A stretch of 19,368 nt of DNA from positions 1-19,368 of the forward strand of contig CAYPOI010000047.1 of NCBI GenBank assembly GCA_964412365.1. The letters run 5' to 3'. Shown here in pieces: positions 12,801-19,368 of this stretch. Origin of the DNA: CAMTWZ01 sp964412365 (GTDB lineage: Bacteria; Bacteroidota; Rhodothermia; Balneolales; HLUCCA01). The position numbers were made by a program, and so were the translations under genes. Numbering within the stretch: the stretch's first letter is position 1; every line of letters starts with the position of its first letter. The notes under the pieces were generated by a model that saw nothing but the letters and a program-made list of their open reading frames with translations, was not told the origin of the DNA and did not search any database.

Positions 12801-15124
12801 TGACTCTTCCCATGTGAAGGATCCATCGACCAGGTAAGGGCATCTTTTTTCACATCCAGCACGGCAGCGCCGCCTTTTTGCAGCTTGCCGAAGAGCAACT
12901 CATCGACCAATGGATTTTTCACATGGTCCTGGATGGTTCTTGCCATAGGTCGTGCGCCGTTCGCCTCATCATATCCTTTTGCTGCGATCCAATCGATGGC
13001 CGCATCCGTCACTCGGAGTTTCACCTTCTTATTTCCCAGTTGGTCGTTCAATTCTTGGATGAATTTGAGAACGATGTTGCGGATGACGGTCGCATCCAAG
13101 TGACCGAATATCACGATCTCATCGAGTCGGTTGCGGAATTCCGGAGTGAATTGTTGCTTGATGGCGGGCATCGGATCCCCACCTTTTCCTGCTGCGCCGC
13201 TGAATCCGATTCCTCCCTTGGAGATGTCCCTCGAACCAACATTGGAGGTCATGATCAACACGACATGACGAAAATCCGACTTCCTACCGGTATTGTCGGT
13301 CAATGTCGCATAATCCATGATCTGAAGCAGGATGTTATAGACATCCGGATGGGCTTTCTCGATCTCATCCAACAACAACACCGCATTCGGATGGCGGCGT
13401 ATGGCGTCCGTGAGCAAGCCTCCTTGTTCAAAACCGACATACCCTGCCGGCGCGCCGATGAGTCTGGAAACCGTATGTTTTTCCATGTATTCACTCATAT
13501 CGAAGCGGATGAGCTCATTGCCCAATTCCGTGGCCAACGCTTTAGAAACTTCGGTTTTGCCGACGCCCGTAGGTCCGCAGAACAGGAAATTGCCGATGGG
13601 CTTGGTTTCGGAGCCAAGTCCGGCGCGGTTCCGCTTCACGGCGGCCACGAGCGCATGAATGGCCGCATCCTGACCAAACACGGATTTTTTCAAGCGCGCA
13701 TCCAAGTCCGCCAATGAGGTTTTGTCGTCGGTACTCACGCTTTGAACCGGAATGCGTGCGATGCCGGAGATCAGTTTTTCCACATCTTTGACCTGCACTT
13801 GTGTGCGACCGATGGGATCGAGCGAAACGCGCGCGCCAACTTCATCCAACACATCGATGGCTTTGTCCGGAAGCTTGCGATCGTTCAGGAATTTGGCGGA
13901 TAAACGTACCGCGGCTTCGACGGCAGTAGAGGTGTAGGTGACGTTATGATGGGTTTCATACGAGGTTTTGAGACCATTCAAGATGCGGATGGAGTCTTCG
14001 ATGGAAGGCTCGGTCACTTCGATGGTTTGAAAGCGTCTCGACAACGCTCGGTCGCGATCAAACACCAATTTGTGTTCTTCGAACGTGGTGGCCCCGATGC
14101 ATTTCAGCTTACCCGATTGAAGGGCTGGTTTGAGCAGGTTGGATGCATCCATCGCGCTGTTTCCAGCCGCGCCGGCACCGACCATGGTGTGGATTTCATC
14201 AATGAACAAGATCACCTGCTCTTGCGATGTGAGTTCTTTGAGCACGCCTTTGATGCGCTCTTCGAAATCACCACGATATTTGGTTCCGGCCACCAAAGCC
14301 CCGAGATCGAGCGAATAGAGCCGGTAACCCTGCAAGCGCTTCGGTACCTCGCCTGTGGCCAGCTTCCGGGCCAGGCCTTGTACGATAGCGGTTTTCCCGA
14401 CACCAGGGTCTCCCAAATACAACGGATTGTTCTTGGTGCGCCGGCATAGAACTTCGATCGTACGCTGGATTTCCAACTCACGCCCCACCAACACATCGAA
14501 TTCACCCGAATCGGCACGTGCGGTCCAGTCTTCGGTATAGCGTTGAAGCATGGCCGATTTCGATTTCTTTCCGGTCACCGCCGTAGGGTCGTTCTCCTGA
14601 ACGAACGCATCCAACTCCTCATCCAATTTCCGGGCGAACTCTTTGAAATCCTCGTCATCTTCGAGCTCGTCCACATCCTCATATCCATCGCCATCCGCTT
14701 CTTTGCGAATGCCATGCGATACGAATTCCATCAGATCGATTTTTTCCAATCCTTGCTTGCGCATGAAAAAGACGGCCATGCTTTCTGTTTCGGAATAGAA
14801 GGAAATGAGCAGGTCTCCGAGTCCGATTTCGGGCTGATCGGCGGCTTGCGCATGCGTGATGGCATTCTGAATCACACGACGAAGTCCGACCGTCTGCTCG
14901 GGCTCGGTTTGCGTCGACGGACGCAGTTCCACTTTCTGGTAAAATTCTTCCAAATCGGATTTGAGCGATCTCACATCCATACCCACCGCATCGAGCAATT
15001 CGATGCCGACTTCATCCATGGTGACGGCCAACAGCACATGTTCCAATGTGAAATACGCGTGATTCGCCAAGTGCGCCATGTGGAACGCGTTTCGTAATAC
15101 AGTATCGACTTCCGGTCGGATCAT
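12797..15124 (-). CDS. clpA: ATP-dependent Clp protease ATP-binding subunit ClpA
   Basis: A cytoplasmic double-AAA+ unfoldase that feeds substrates, including ClpS-delivered N-degron proteins, into ClpP. The 775 residues are ordered as: N domain (about 1-140), an unusually acidic linker (about 143-180, E/D-rich), Walker A1 GDPGVGKT (238-245), Walker B1 ILFIDEIH (305-312), Walker A2 GPTGVGKT (517-524), Walker B2 VLLLDEIEKAH (582-592), the ClpP-docking loop IGF (639-641) and the C-terminal D2 small domain. Absence of a long coiled-coil insert and presence of IGF set it apart from ClpB. The start at 15124 is chosen because it overlaps the clpS stop as ATGA; an ATG 18 nt upstream is possible. ClpP is not in the window. 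Confidence 0.96.
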   Translation of the reverse strand: MIRPEVDTVLRNAFHMAHLANHAYFTLEHVLLAVTMDEVGIELLDAVGMDVRSLKSDLEEFYQKVELRPSTQTEPEQTVGLRRVIQNAITHAQAADQPEIGLGDLLISFYSETESMAVFFMRKQGLEKIDLMEFVSHGIRKEADGDGYEDVDELEDDEDFKEFARKLDEELDAFVQENDPTAVTGKKSKSAMLQRYTEDWTARADSGEFDVLVGRELEIQRTIEVLCRRTKNNPLYLGDPGVGKTAIVQGLARKLATGEVPKRLQGYRLYSLDLGALVAGTKYRGDFEERIKGVLKELTSQEQVILFIDEIHTMVGAGAAGNSAMDASNLLKPALQSGKLKCIGATTFEEHKLVFDRDRALSRRFQTIEVTEPSIEDSIRILNGLKTSYETHHNVTYTSTAVEAAVRLSAKFLNDRKLPDKAIDVLDEVGARVSLDPIGRTQVQVKDVEKLISGIARIPVQSVSTDDKTSLADLDARLKKSVFGQDAAIHALVAAVKRNRAGLGSETKPIGNFLFCGPTGVGKTEVSKALATELGNELIRFDMSEYMEKHTVSRLIGAPAGYVGFEQGGLLTDAIRRHPNAVLLLDEIEKAHPDVYNILLQIMDYATLTDNTGRKSDFRHVVLIMTSNVGSRDISKGGIGFSGAAGKGGDPMPAIKQQFTPEFRNRLDEIVIFGHLDATVIRNIVLKFIQELNDQLGNKKVKLRVTDAAIDWIAAKGYDEANGARPMARTIQDHVKNPLVDELLFGKLQKGGAAVLDVKKDALTWSMDPSHGKSH

Positions 15125-15414
15125 TCGGTCTCCATTGTGCATTTTAAAGGGAATCCAGCGCTTCGAGCCATCGAATTCGCTTGATTGACTTTCGTTTCGG
15201 CTATCTGTTTGTCAAATGCCCCACAGGACCCTCGTCCTCGGTTATGGACATCATTCGTAATGGTAACGGCCTCGGGGATGCTTTTATGAAATACCGTAGT
15301 TAAAACTTGCACAACGAAGTCGAACGTGGTGTAATGGTCGTTGATCAGGTACACCACATATTTCGGTGGCTCCGCGATCGCATTGTGAATCTTTTTCTCT
15401 GTCAGGGTAGACAT
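15121..15414 (-). CDS. clpS: ATP-dependent Clp protease adaptor ClpS
   Basis: ClpS binds proteins with bulky N-terminal residues and hands them to ClpA. This 97-residue copy has the full core: PPKYVVYLINDHYTTFDFVV (about 16-35, with the N-D pair that grips the substrate alpha-amino group), VHNRGRG with the conserved His, and the closing block IAETKVNQANSMARSAGFPL...CTMETE. The stop overlaps the clpA start by four bases (ATGA, 15121-15124), so adaptor and unfoldase are translationally coupled. Only 76 nt separate it from the upstream lipoprotein gene on the same strand, and much of that is the lipoprotein's terminator; no TAnnTTTG box is visible there. Confidence 0.96.
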   Translation of the reverse strand: MSTLTEKKIHNAIAEPPKYVVYLINDHYTTFDFVVQVLTTVFHKSIPEAVTITNDVHNRGRGSCGAFDKQIAETKVNQANSMARSAGFPLKCTMETE

Positions 15415-15430
15415 GACGGAAGATAGACAT

Positions 15431-15467
15431 AAAAAAAGCGGCCGGGGATGTCGATCCCGCAGCCGCT
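15431..15467 (-). terminator. Rho-independent terminator of the DUF4382-like lipoprotein gene
   Basis: Read on the minus strand, AGCGGC and GCCGCT form the outer stem at 15437-15467, with further pairing inside (GGGAT with ATCCC), followed by seven T. It lies just after the lipoprotein stop and just before clpS, so it should insulate clpS from upstream transcription. Confidence 0.85.
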
Positions 15468-15490
15468 CGTTCTCTTGATGTAGCGTTTAA

Positions 15491-16159
15491 TTAGTCGTCA
15501 TCTTCATCGTCATCATCCATATCGCCGCTTGCCACATCGAAACTAAGCTCGATGCGTGCCTCGATGGCTTCGCGGTTGCTGGCTACACGTGGGTCCACAA
15601 AGACACCATTCTGGCGGAACCAGCTCATATAGTCGACAGAAATATGGATTCGTGATTCAGAATCATCGCCCAGCAGAAGAGCCGGTTCGAACTCCATTTC
15701 GAGCTCAAAATCTTCCATTGAACGGAATTTGAAGGGCTCACCGTTGAATGTGCCAATCACAACCACCGAGTAACGACCGGATTCGTCCCAGAAATCGGTA
15801 TCGGTAGGGCGTGGTTCATCACTATCTGGACGCTCCACTTCAAGTTCAAATGACGTATACAGTCCGGGAATCACTTCCTGGTCTGAAAGAACAATCGGCG
15901 CACCGCCCAATGGTAATGAAATAATGGTGTTGTTCACTTCGATGTCCAAGGAGTCTTCGACACTCTCCAGTTCGAGTTCGTCAAGATGAATCTTGATCAT
16001 GGTGATCACAAGCGAATCGGTGTTGCTCGTTTGTAATTTGGCCATATTCATGGCTGAACCTGACATGGTGACTTGCACATTCGGTGCTGTTTTCTTTGAA
16101 TCGGTAACGCCACAAGCGGTAGCGACCAAAAGCAAAGGGATAATAACGTAGCGTTTCAT
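15491..16159 (-). CDS. Acidic-tailed lipoprotein, DUF4382-like
   Basis: This 222-residue protein has a signal peptide and lipobox ending VATAC (Cys 16), fixing the start at 16159. The body looks like one beta-sandwich of the DUF4382 type: an N-terminal strand PNVQVTMSGSAMNM, ITMIKIHLDELELES, then SLPLGGAPIVLSDQEVIPGLYTSFELEVERP, where the (I/L)-P-x-G-x-Y-T block is the best match. The function of DUF4382 is not known. The last residues are almost only Asp and Glu (DMDDDDEDDD), suggesting binding of divalent metal or a basic surface. It is divergent from the sigma-factor operon, whose second gene is also a lipoprotein with an acidic end. The family call is moderate; lipoprotein and tail are directly visible. 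Confidence 0.8.
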   Translation of the reverse strand: MKRYVIIPLLLVATACGVTDSKKTAPNVQVTMSGSAMNMAKLQTSNTDSLVITMIKIHLDELELESVEDSLDIEVNNTIISLPLGGAPIVLSDQEVIPGLYTSFELEVERPDSDEPRPTDTDFWDESGRYSVVVIGTFNGEPFKFRSMEDFELEMEFEPALLLGDDSESRIHISVDYMSWFRQNGVFVDPRVASNREAIEARIELSFDVASGDMDDDDEDDD

Positions 16160-16186
16160 GATGAATTGGTTTGATGATTGGTATTC

Positions 16187-16199
16187 GGAACGGCGTTCC
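16187..16199. promoter_or_regulatory. Candidate regulatory site, inverted repeat GGAACG-g-CGTTCC
   Basis: Perfect 6-bp arms around one base lie in the 110-bp divergent gap between the DUF4382-like gene and the ECF sigma gene. GGAAC is a frequent -35 element of ECF-sigma promoters, and here it occurs on both strands. The TCTAT at 16204-16208 is too close to be a normal -10 partner, so an operator role is as likely. Confidence 0.35.
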
Positions 16200-16269
16200 A
16201 CCCTCTATACCGCCGAAGCCACCAACCACCACCAGTCTACATCGATTTTTTTTATGCGTATGTTTGGGG

Positions 16270-16854
16270 ATGGTGGAATTTCTGCTTCTCTCCCTCGCTT
16301 TCAACGCTTCTAGCGACTTGGATGATCATCAATTGGCAGAATCCATCCGGAAGGGAGACTCTGATGCGTTTCGAATCTTCTATGACAGGCATTACGATTC
16401 CATGTACCGATATCTGGTGAGTCGAGGCGCGGAAGGAGCCCATGCGGAGGACCTCATCCAAAAAGCGTTCATGATGATTTGGGAAAAACGTGAGGCCATC
16501 GATCCGTCCAAATCCTTGCGAGCCTATTTGTTCACCATCGGTTTCAGCAAATTCTTAAACGACCGGAAACGGGATGCGAAATCGACCGTGATGGAAGGTG
16601 ATGATTGGCCACCGGTGGAAGGCCAATCTCCAGAAGACACCCTTCGATATCGCGAGTTACTAACCACCGTTCATGAGGCTGTGGAAGCCATGCCTGAAAA
16701 ACGACGAATGGTCTTCGAACTCTGCTTTATGAAACAATACAGTTATCAGGAAGCCGCCGAGGCGTTGTCACTGAGTCGAAACACCATCGAGAATCATATG
16801 GCCGCCGCTTTGAAAGATGTTCGCGCGCGGGTTGGTGGTGGAGTGGGGGGTTGA
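16270..16854 (+). CDS. ECF-type RNA polymerase sigma factor (FecI-like)
   Basis: A 194-residue sigma-70 family protein with only regions 2 and 4. Region 2 runs from DDHQLAESIRKGDSDAFRIF through HAEDLIQKAFMMIWEKR to RAYLFTIGFSKFLNDRKR. Region 4 is EAMPEKRRMVFELCFMKQYS followed by YQEAAEALSLSRNTIENHM, the helix-turn-helix that reads the -35 element. It would be held inactive or activated by the FecR protein encoded two genes downstream. The start at 16270 is chosen as the nearest ATG before region 2; a longer frame from 16171 adds non-sigma-like sequence. A possible TAnnTTTG box at 16259-16266 is so close to this ATG that a start slightly downstream cannot be excluded. The stop is 4 nt before the next gene. 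Confidence 0.93.
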   Translation: MVEFLLLSLAFNASSDLDDHQLAESIRKGDSDAFRIFYDRHYDSMYRYLVSRGAEGAHAEDLIQKAFMMIWEKREAIDPSKSLRAYLFTIGFSKFLNDRKRDAKSTVMEGDDWPPVEGQSPEDTLRYRELLTTVHEAVEAMPEKRRMVFELCFMKQYSYQEAAEALSLSRNTIENHMAAALKDVRARVGGGVGG

Positions 16855-16858
16855 TGGT

Positions 16859-17959
16859 ATGACAAGTATGAAATCTATTGCGCTCGTACTCGTCCTGTTC
16901 ATTGCCGGGTGTTCCGTTCAGGAACCATCCCACTCTACTGTATTGGATGCGGTTGATCTGGACATCGCCACGCGAGTTGTAGCGGAGTCGCTCTCCGATC
17001 AGAACGACGGTGCCATTGCGGCTCTAACCGATGCGTTGACTCGAGTATCCGCTAACGGATTGGAGCGCCTTACCGGAACCGGACTACCGGATACGACAGG
17101 AACCAGTGGACGCGGTCAGGAAACCGATTTCATTTACTCATTCCAAGCTGACAGCGCCATCCATGAAGCGCAATTTTCTCGATCGGTGGTCAGAGTGGGA
17201 TACGATAAATCCGTCAACATCCGCACCAGACATCGCTATGTGGAGTCAAGCGGTGTTCTTGAAGGAATTTTGTTCAGTGGGCTGCGTAGCGGAACCATTG
17301 CTACCGATCTTATGGCCAGTCATTTTACTCGGACTGATCAATGGGCTATCACTGGATTATCGCCCTCATCCGCCGTACTCACCATCGACGGTTGGCATCG
17401 GGGTGAAGGCACTATGGGGTCGGTTCGATACGTCATAGACATCCGATTCTTCAATATCACTATTGACCGAGCGCTTGCCATGGCTACCAAAAGTCTCTCA
17501 CAGGGTGTGAACGGCTCCATGACCTACTCGGTAAGGCTCGAGCGTACCGATGTGGCCTCTCCCTTGGTGAAAACCTTAAATGGGACCGTTGAATTCAGAG
17601 GCGATGGAACCGCCCTCATGCGTTTCGGAACAACGATCAAAGCGCCAAGAACTCTGTCGGTGAATACAGGAAAACCTTTGGAAGAGGACGAATTCGAAGG
17701 CGTGGTCAGTCGCGTGGAAGATCGAGTCATTGTGCTGACGAATGGAGAACGAATTCGCATCCCGACGGACTCTGTGATTGATGAAGACAGTGAATTTCTC
17801 ACATTGGCTGAAGTGGTTCAAGCTTTGGCAAACGGTATTCGAATAAGAGCCGAAGGCGACCTCACCGAATCATCCACCGATCAAAACAAGGTCGCGGAAC
17901 TGGTCGAATTCGAAAACGATAGCGAAGACGACGAGGAGGACGATGATGCTGGGGAATGA
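16859..17959 (+). CDS. Acidic-tailed lipoprotein with DUF5666-like C-terminal domain
   Basis: A 366-residue lipoprotein with lipobox LFIAGC (Cys about 18; about 15 if the ATG at 16868 is used). About residues 25-265 are beta-rich and I do not recognise them (for example LNGTVEFRGDGTALMRFG near the end). About residues 276-350 look like a small OB-like DUF5666 domain: EFEGVVSRVEDRVIVLTNGE, then IRIPTDSVIDEDS...RIRAEGDL...VAELVEFE. The protein ends in an acidic run (DSEDDEEDDDAGE). It sits between the sigma gene (4 nt gap) and the FecR gene (17-bp overlap), so it is made together with the signalling proteins; that place is unusual. It could be a ligand-binding or regulatory partner of the receptor; this is inference from position. 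Confidence 0.8.
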   Translation: MTSMKSIALVLVLFIAGCSVQEPSHSTVLDAVDLDIATRVVAESLSDQNDGAIAALTDALTRVSANGLERLTGTGLPDTTGTSGRGQETDFIYSFQADSAIHEAQFSRSVVRVGYDKSVNIRTRHRYVESSGVLEGILFSGLRSGTIATDLMASHFTRTDQWAITGLSPSSAVLTIDGWHRGEGTMGSVRYVIDIRFFNITIDRALAMATKSLSQGVNGSMTYSVRLERTDVASPLVKTLNGTVEFRGDGTALMRFGTTIKAPRTLSVNTGKPLEEDEFEGVVSRVEDRVIVLTNGERIRIPTDSVIDEDSEFLTLAEVVQALANGIRIRAEGDLTESSTDQNKVAELVEFENDSEDDEEDDDAGE

Positions 17960-18776
17960 TGCGCTTGAACTGTACAGAAATGCGATGGACTCACGAGAAG
18001 GGGCGATCATTCCGCATGGAAAAGAACGGGTCTGGACGGTGTTATCTGAATCGATCCTGTTCGACTCTCCATCCATACCTATTTACAATCTTGGATGGTT
18101 CCGTGCCGCCGCCGCTGTGATGATTACTGCGACACTCGGACTCACGTTATGGTTTGCCGTTCCGCGCACCTCGGTTCTGGCCAGCACAGATGAGTCCATG
18201 GCATTGGTGACGTTAGAGGATGGGTCCACCATCCGCCTGCGTCCTGATTCCGAACTGCGCTCTCTCTCCCGCGGCTTCCGCACCCGATACCAACTCACAG
18301 GCGAAGCGTGGTTCGACATCACCCCTCAATCGAGCGGCTCGTTCGTGGTCGAAACCGCATCCGCCTCCGTGGACGTGCTTGGGACCCGATTCCTGTTCGG
18401 AGAACGCGGAAGAGGGGCCCGCGTCGTTCTGGCTGAAGGCCGCGTCCGATTCTCCGCCGCTGCCCAGCCCAGTGCTTCGGTACTCTTGGCTCCCGGCCAA
18501 TCGTCTTCCATTGGAGGCGATGGGCGGCCCACTTCCCCCCAACCGATTGACATCGAAACCGAAACCGCATGGACCTCCGGATTTCTTCAGTTGAACGCCA
18601 TGCCTCTTTCAGATATCGTGGCGGCTCTATCCGCCCATTATGGCGTGGACCTGATTCTTCCGGAAAACTGGGCATCCGAACGCATCGGAGGATCTCTTTC
18701 GCTCGAATCCCTGAATCAATCCCTCGATGAGTTGAATCGACTCCTTCCCGAGGGAATCGAAGTGCGACGCAAATGA
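17943..18776 (+). CDS. FecR-family anti-sigma factor / sigma regulator
   Basis: This 277-residue single-pass inner-membrane protein has a short cytoplasmic part (about 1-50) that should bind the sigma factor, a membrane segment (about 52-72, WFRAAAAVMITATLGLTLWF) and a periplasmic FecR domain. Typical motifs are VTLEDGSTIRLRPDSELR, LTGEAWFDITPQSSGSFVVE and the following TASASVDVLGTRF. The C-terminal part (LQLNAMPLSDIVAALSAHYG onward) is the DUF4974/STN-like domain usual in Bacteroidota FecR proteins. The start may be either of two adjacent ATGs (17943 or 17946); both overlap the end of the lipoprotein gene. The stop overlaps the receptor ATG (ATGA, 18773-18776). It relays the state of the receptor to the sigma factor. 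Confidence 0.94.
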   Translation: MMLGNDALELYRNAMDSREGAIIPHGKERVWTVLSESILFDSPSIPIYNLGWFRAAAAVMITATLGLTLWFAVPRTSVLASTDESMALVTLEDGSTIRLRPDSELRSLSRGFRTRYQLTGEAWFDITPQSSGSFVVETASASVDVLGTRFLFGERGRGARVVLAEGRVRFSAAAQPSASVLLAPGQSSSIGGDGRPTSPQPIDIETETAWTSGFLQLNAMPLSDIVAALSAHYGVDLILPENWASERIGGSLSLESLNQSLDELNRLLPEGIEVRRK

Positions 18777-19368
18777 GTCCATTTTGGTTGATGCTTCTTC
18801 TTTGGATCGCACCGCCGCGGCCGGCAGTGGAGGTGATCCGGGAGGTTGAAACCTCAACCGGTTATCGTTTTTTGTACCGTGAGCGACATATTCAATCCGT
18901 AAAGGTGGATGTTGACCCAGGCTCGGCCGATGCACTTGTTGCGCTGACTACCGCGCTTCGCGTCAACGGACTCACCGTCACCATCGATACGGCGAGAAGG
19001 ATCGCTTATGTTTTGGAGGCTCCGAAATCGTCAACATCCGCCGCTCCTCTCCGGATCCGCGGACATGTGGTGGATGCGAACACGGGCGAACGACTGCCAT
19101 ACGCAACGGTTGGAACATCCTCGGCAACCGTTGGGGGCTCTTTCGACGTGCCCTTTCAAGATGAATTGCGTGTGAGTTACGTCGGCTATTCTCCTACAAC
19201 CATCCCCATGCCGCAGGCCCAAGGAGATATCGACGGACTCACCATCCGTCTTGAACCCATTCCTTTTCGTTCGGAAGCCGTGATCGTGACATCCTTTCGA
19301 GATCTGTCGGGGCTTGATTCGGTCAGCGCTGGCTTTCTTCGTCGTGACCGCTTCGGAATCGGCGGAGG
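18773..19368 (+). CDS. STN-domain outer-membrane receptor/transducer (TonB-dependent type), 3' end cut
   Basis: I translated this frame by hand: 198 codons to the window edge without a stop. A signal peptide (MSPFWLMLLLWIAPP) is followed by an STN domain at about residues 18-83 (EVIREVETSTGYRFLYRERH and the later ALRVNGLTVTID), the module by which transducing receptors touch FecR. A carboxypeptidase-regulatory-like beta domain follows at about 95-160 (IRGHVVDANTGERLPYATV, then ELRVSYVGYSPTTI). The sequence SEAVIVTSFR after it resembles the lead-in to a TonB plug. The ATG overlaps the FecR stop (ATGA). The plug and barrel lie outside the window, so 'TonB-dependent' rests on domain order and operon context. 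The ligand is unknown. Confidence 0.88.
   Translation, partial: MSPFWLMLLLWIAPPRPAVEVIREVETSTGYRFLYRERHIQSVKVDVDPGSADALVALTTALRVNGLTVTIDTARRIAYVLEAPKSSTSAAPLRIRGHVVDANTGERLPYATVGTSSATVGGSFDVPFQDELRVSYVGYSPTTIPMPQAQGDIDGLTIRLEPIPFRSEAVIVTSFRDLSGLDSVSAGFLRRDRFGIGG

Noticed and set aside
12706..12843. 46-residue N-terminal extension of the sugar dehydrogenase
   Set aside because: It would run through the clpA end and the palindrome and would hide a good lipoprotein signal that begins at 12705.
12878..13717. 279-codon open frame on the plus strand
   Set aside because: It is the antisense shadow of the second AAA+ domain of clpA.
16204..16208. TCTAT as a -10 element for the GGAAC at 16187
   Set aside because: The spacer is 12 bp, several bases shorter than is usual for ECF promoters.

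Overview
The window looks like chromosomal DNA of a Bacteroidota-type bacterium, possibly from the Rhodothermota/Balneolota side of the group; this is an inference of moderate confidence. Supporting signs are an ECF sigma / FecR / STN-domain outer-membrane-receptor operon, many Cys-lipoproteins, start codons with little Shine-Dalgarno signal, a promoter of the Bacteroidota form (TTG, 19 bp, TAnnTTTG) and a Bacteroidota-like POT peptide transporter. Fifteen complete genes and two edge-truncated genes are supported. No rRNA, tRNA, CRISPR array or transposase is visible.

Layout. (1) 1-903, minus: a secreted class C-type serine hydrolase, cut by the window edge. (2) 1028-1632, plus: an AT-rich AbrB-type antitoxin / Doc-type toxin operon with a clear promoter and a candidate palindromic operator. 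(3) 1690-2118, minus: a Bor-like lipoprotein, bracketed by two almost identical 27-bp terminator repeats. (4) 2410-4293, minus: a TlpA-like thioredoxin lipoprotein followed by S-adenosylhomocysteine hydrolase. (5) 4365-7486: an AbgT-family transporter and a convergent proton-coupled peptide transporter. (6) 7558-10891, plus: the replication-restart helicase PriA, then a soluble histidine-kinase-like protein 1 nt downstream. (7) 10957-12705: a secreted peroxiredoxin/thioredoxin-fold protein and a convergent PQQ-type sugar dehydrogenase lipoprotein, with directly abutting stop codons. (8) 12797-15414, minus: clpS-clpA, the N-degron adaptor and its AAA+ unfoldase. (9) 15491 to the right edge: a DUF4382-like acidic-tailed lipoprotein divergent from a tightly packed operon of ECF sigma factor, acidic-tailed lipoprotein with a DUF5666-like end, FecR anti-sigma and STN/carboxypeptidase-regulatory-like outer-membrane receptor (truncated).

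How the genes work together. Region 9 reads as a trans-envelope signalling unit. The receptor's STN domain would contact FecR in the periplasm, FecR would control the sigma factor, and two acidic-tailed lipoproteins are tied in by position. ClpS/ClpA, PriA, AhcY and the transporters are housekeeping genes. The AbrB/Doc pair and the Bor-like gene form an AT-rich accessory patch.

The most unusual non-coding signal is a set of heptamer-period (7-bp) repeat arrays at four intergenic or gene-edge sites in the first 7.6 kb. Each site has its own unit sequence. One array runs through the start of priA, one abuts the start codon of the serine hydrolase, one abuts the ahcY stop, and one forms an inverted pair between two convergent transporter genes.
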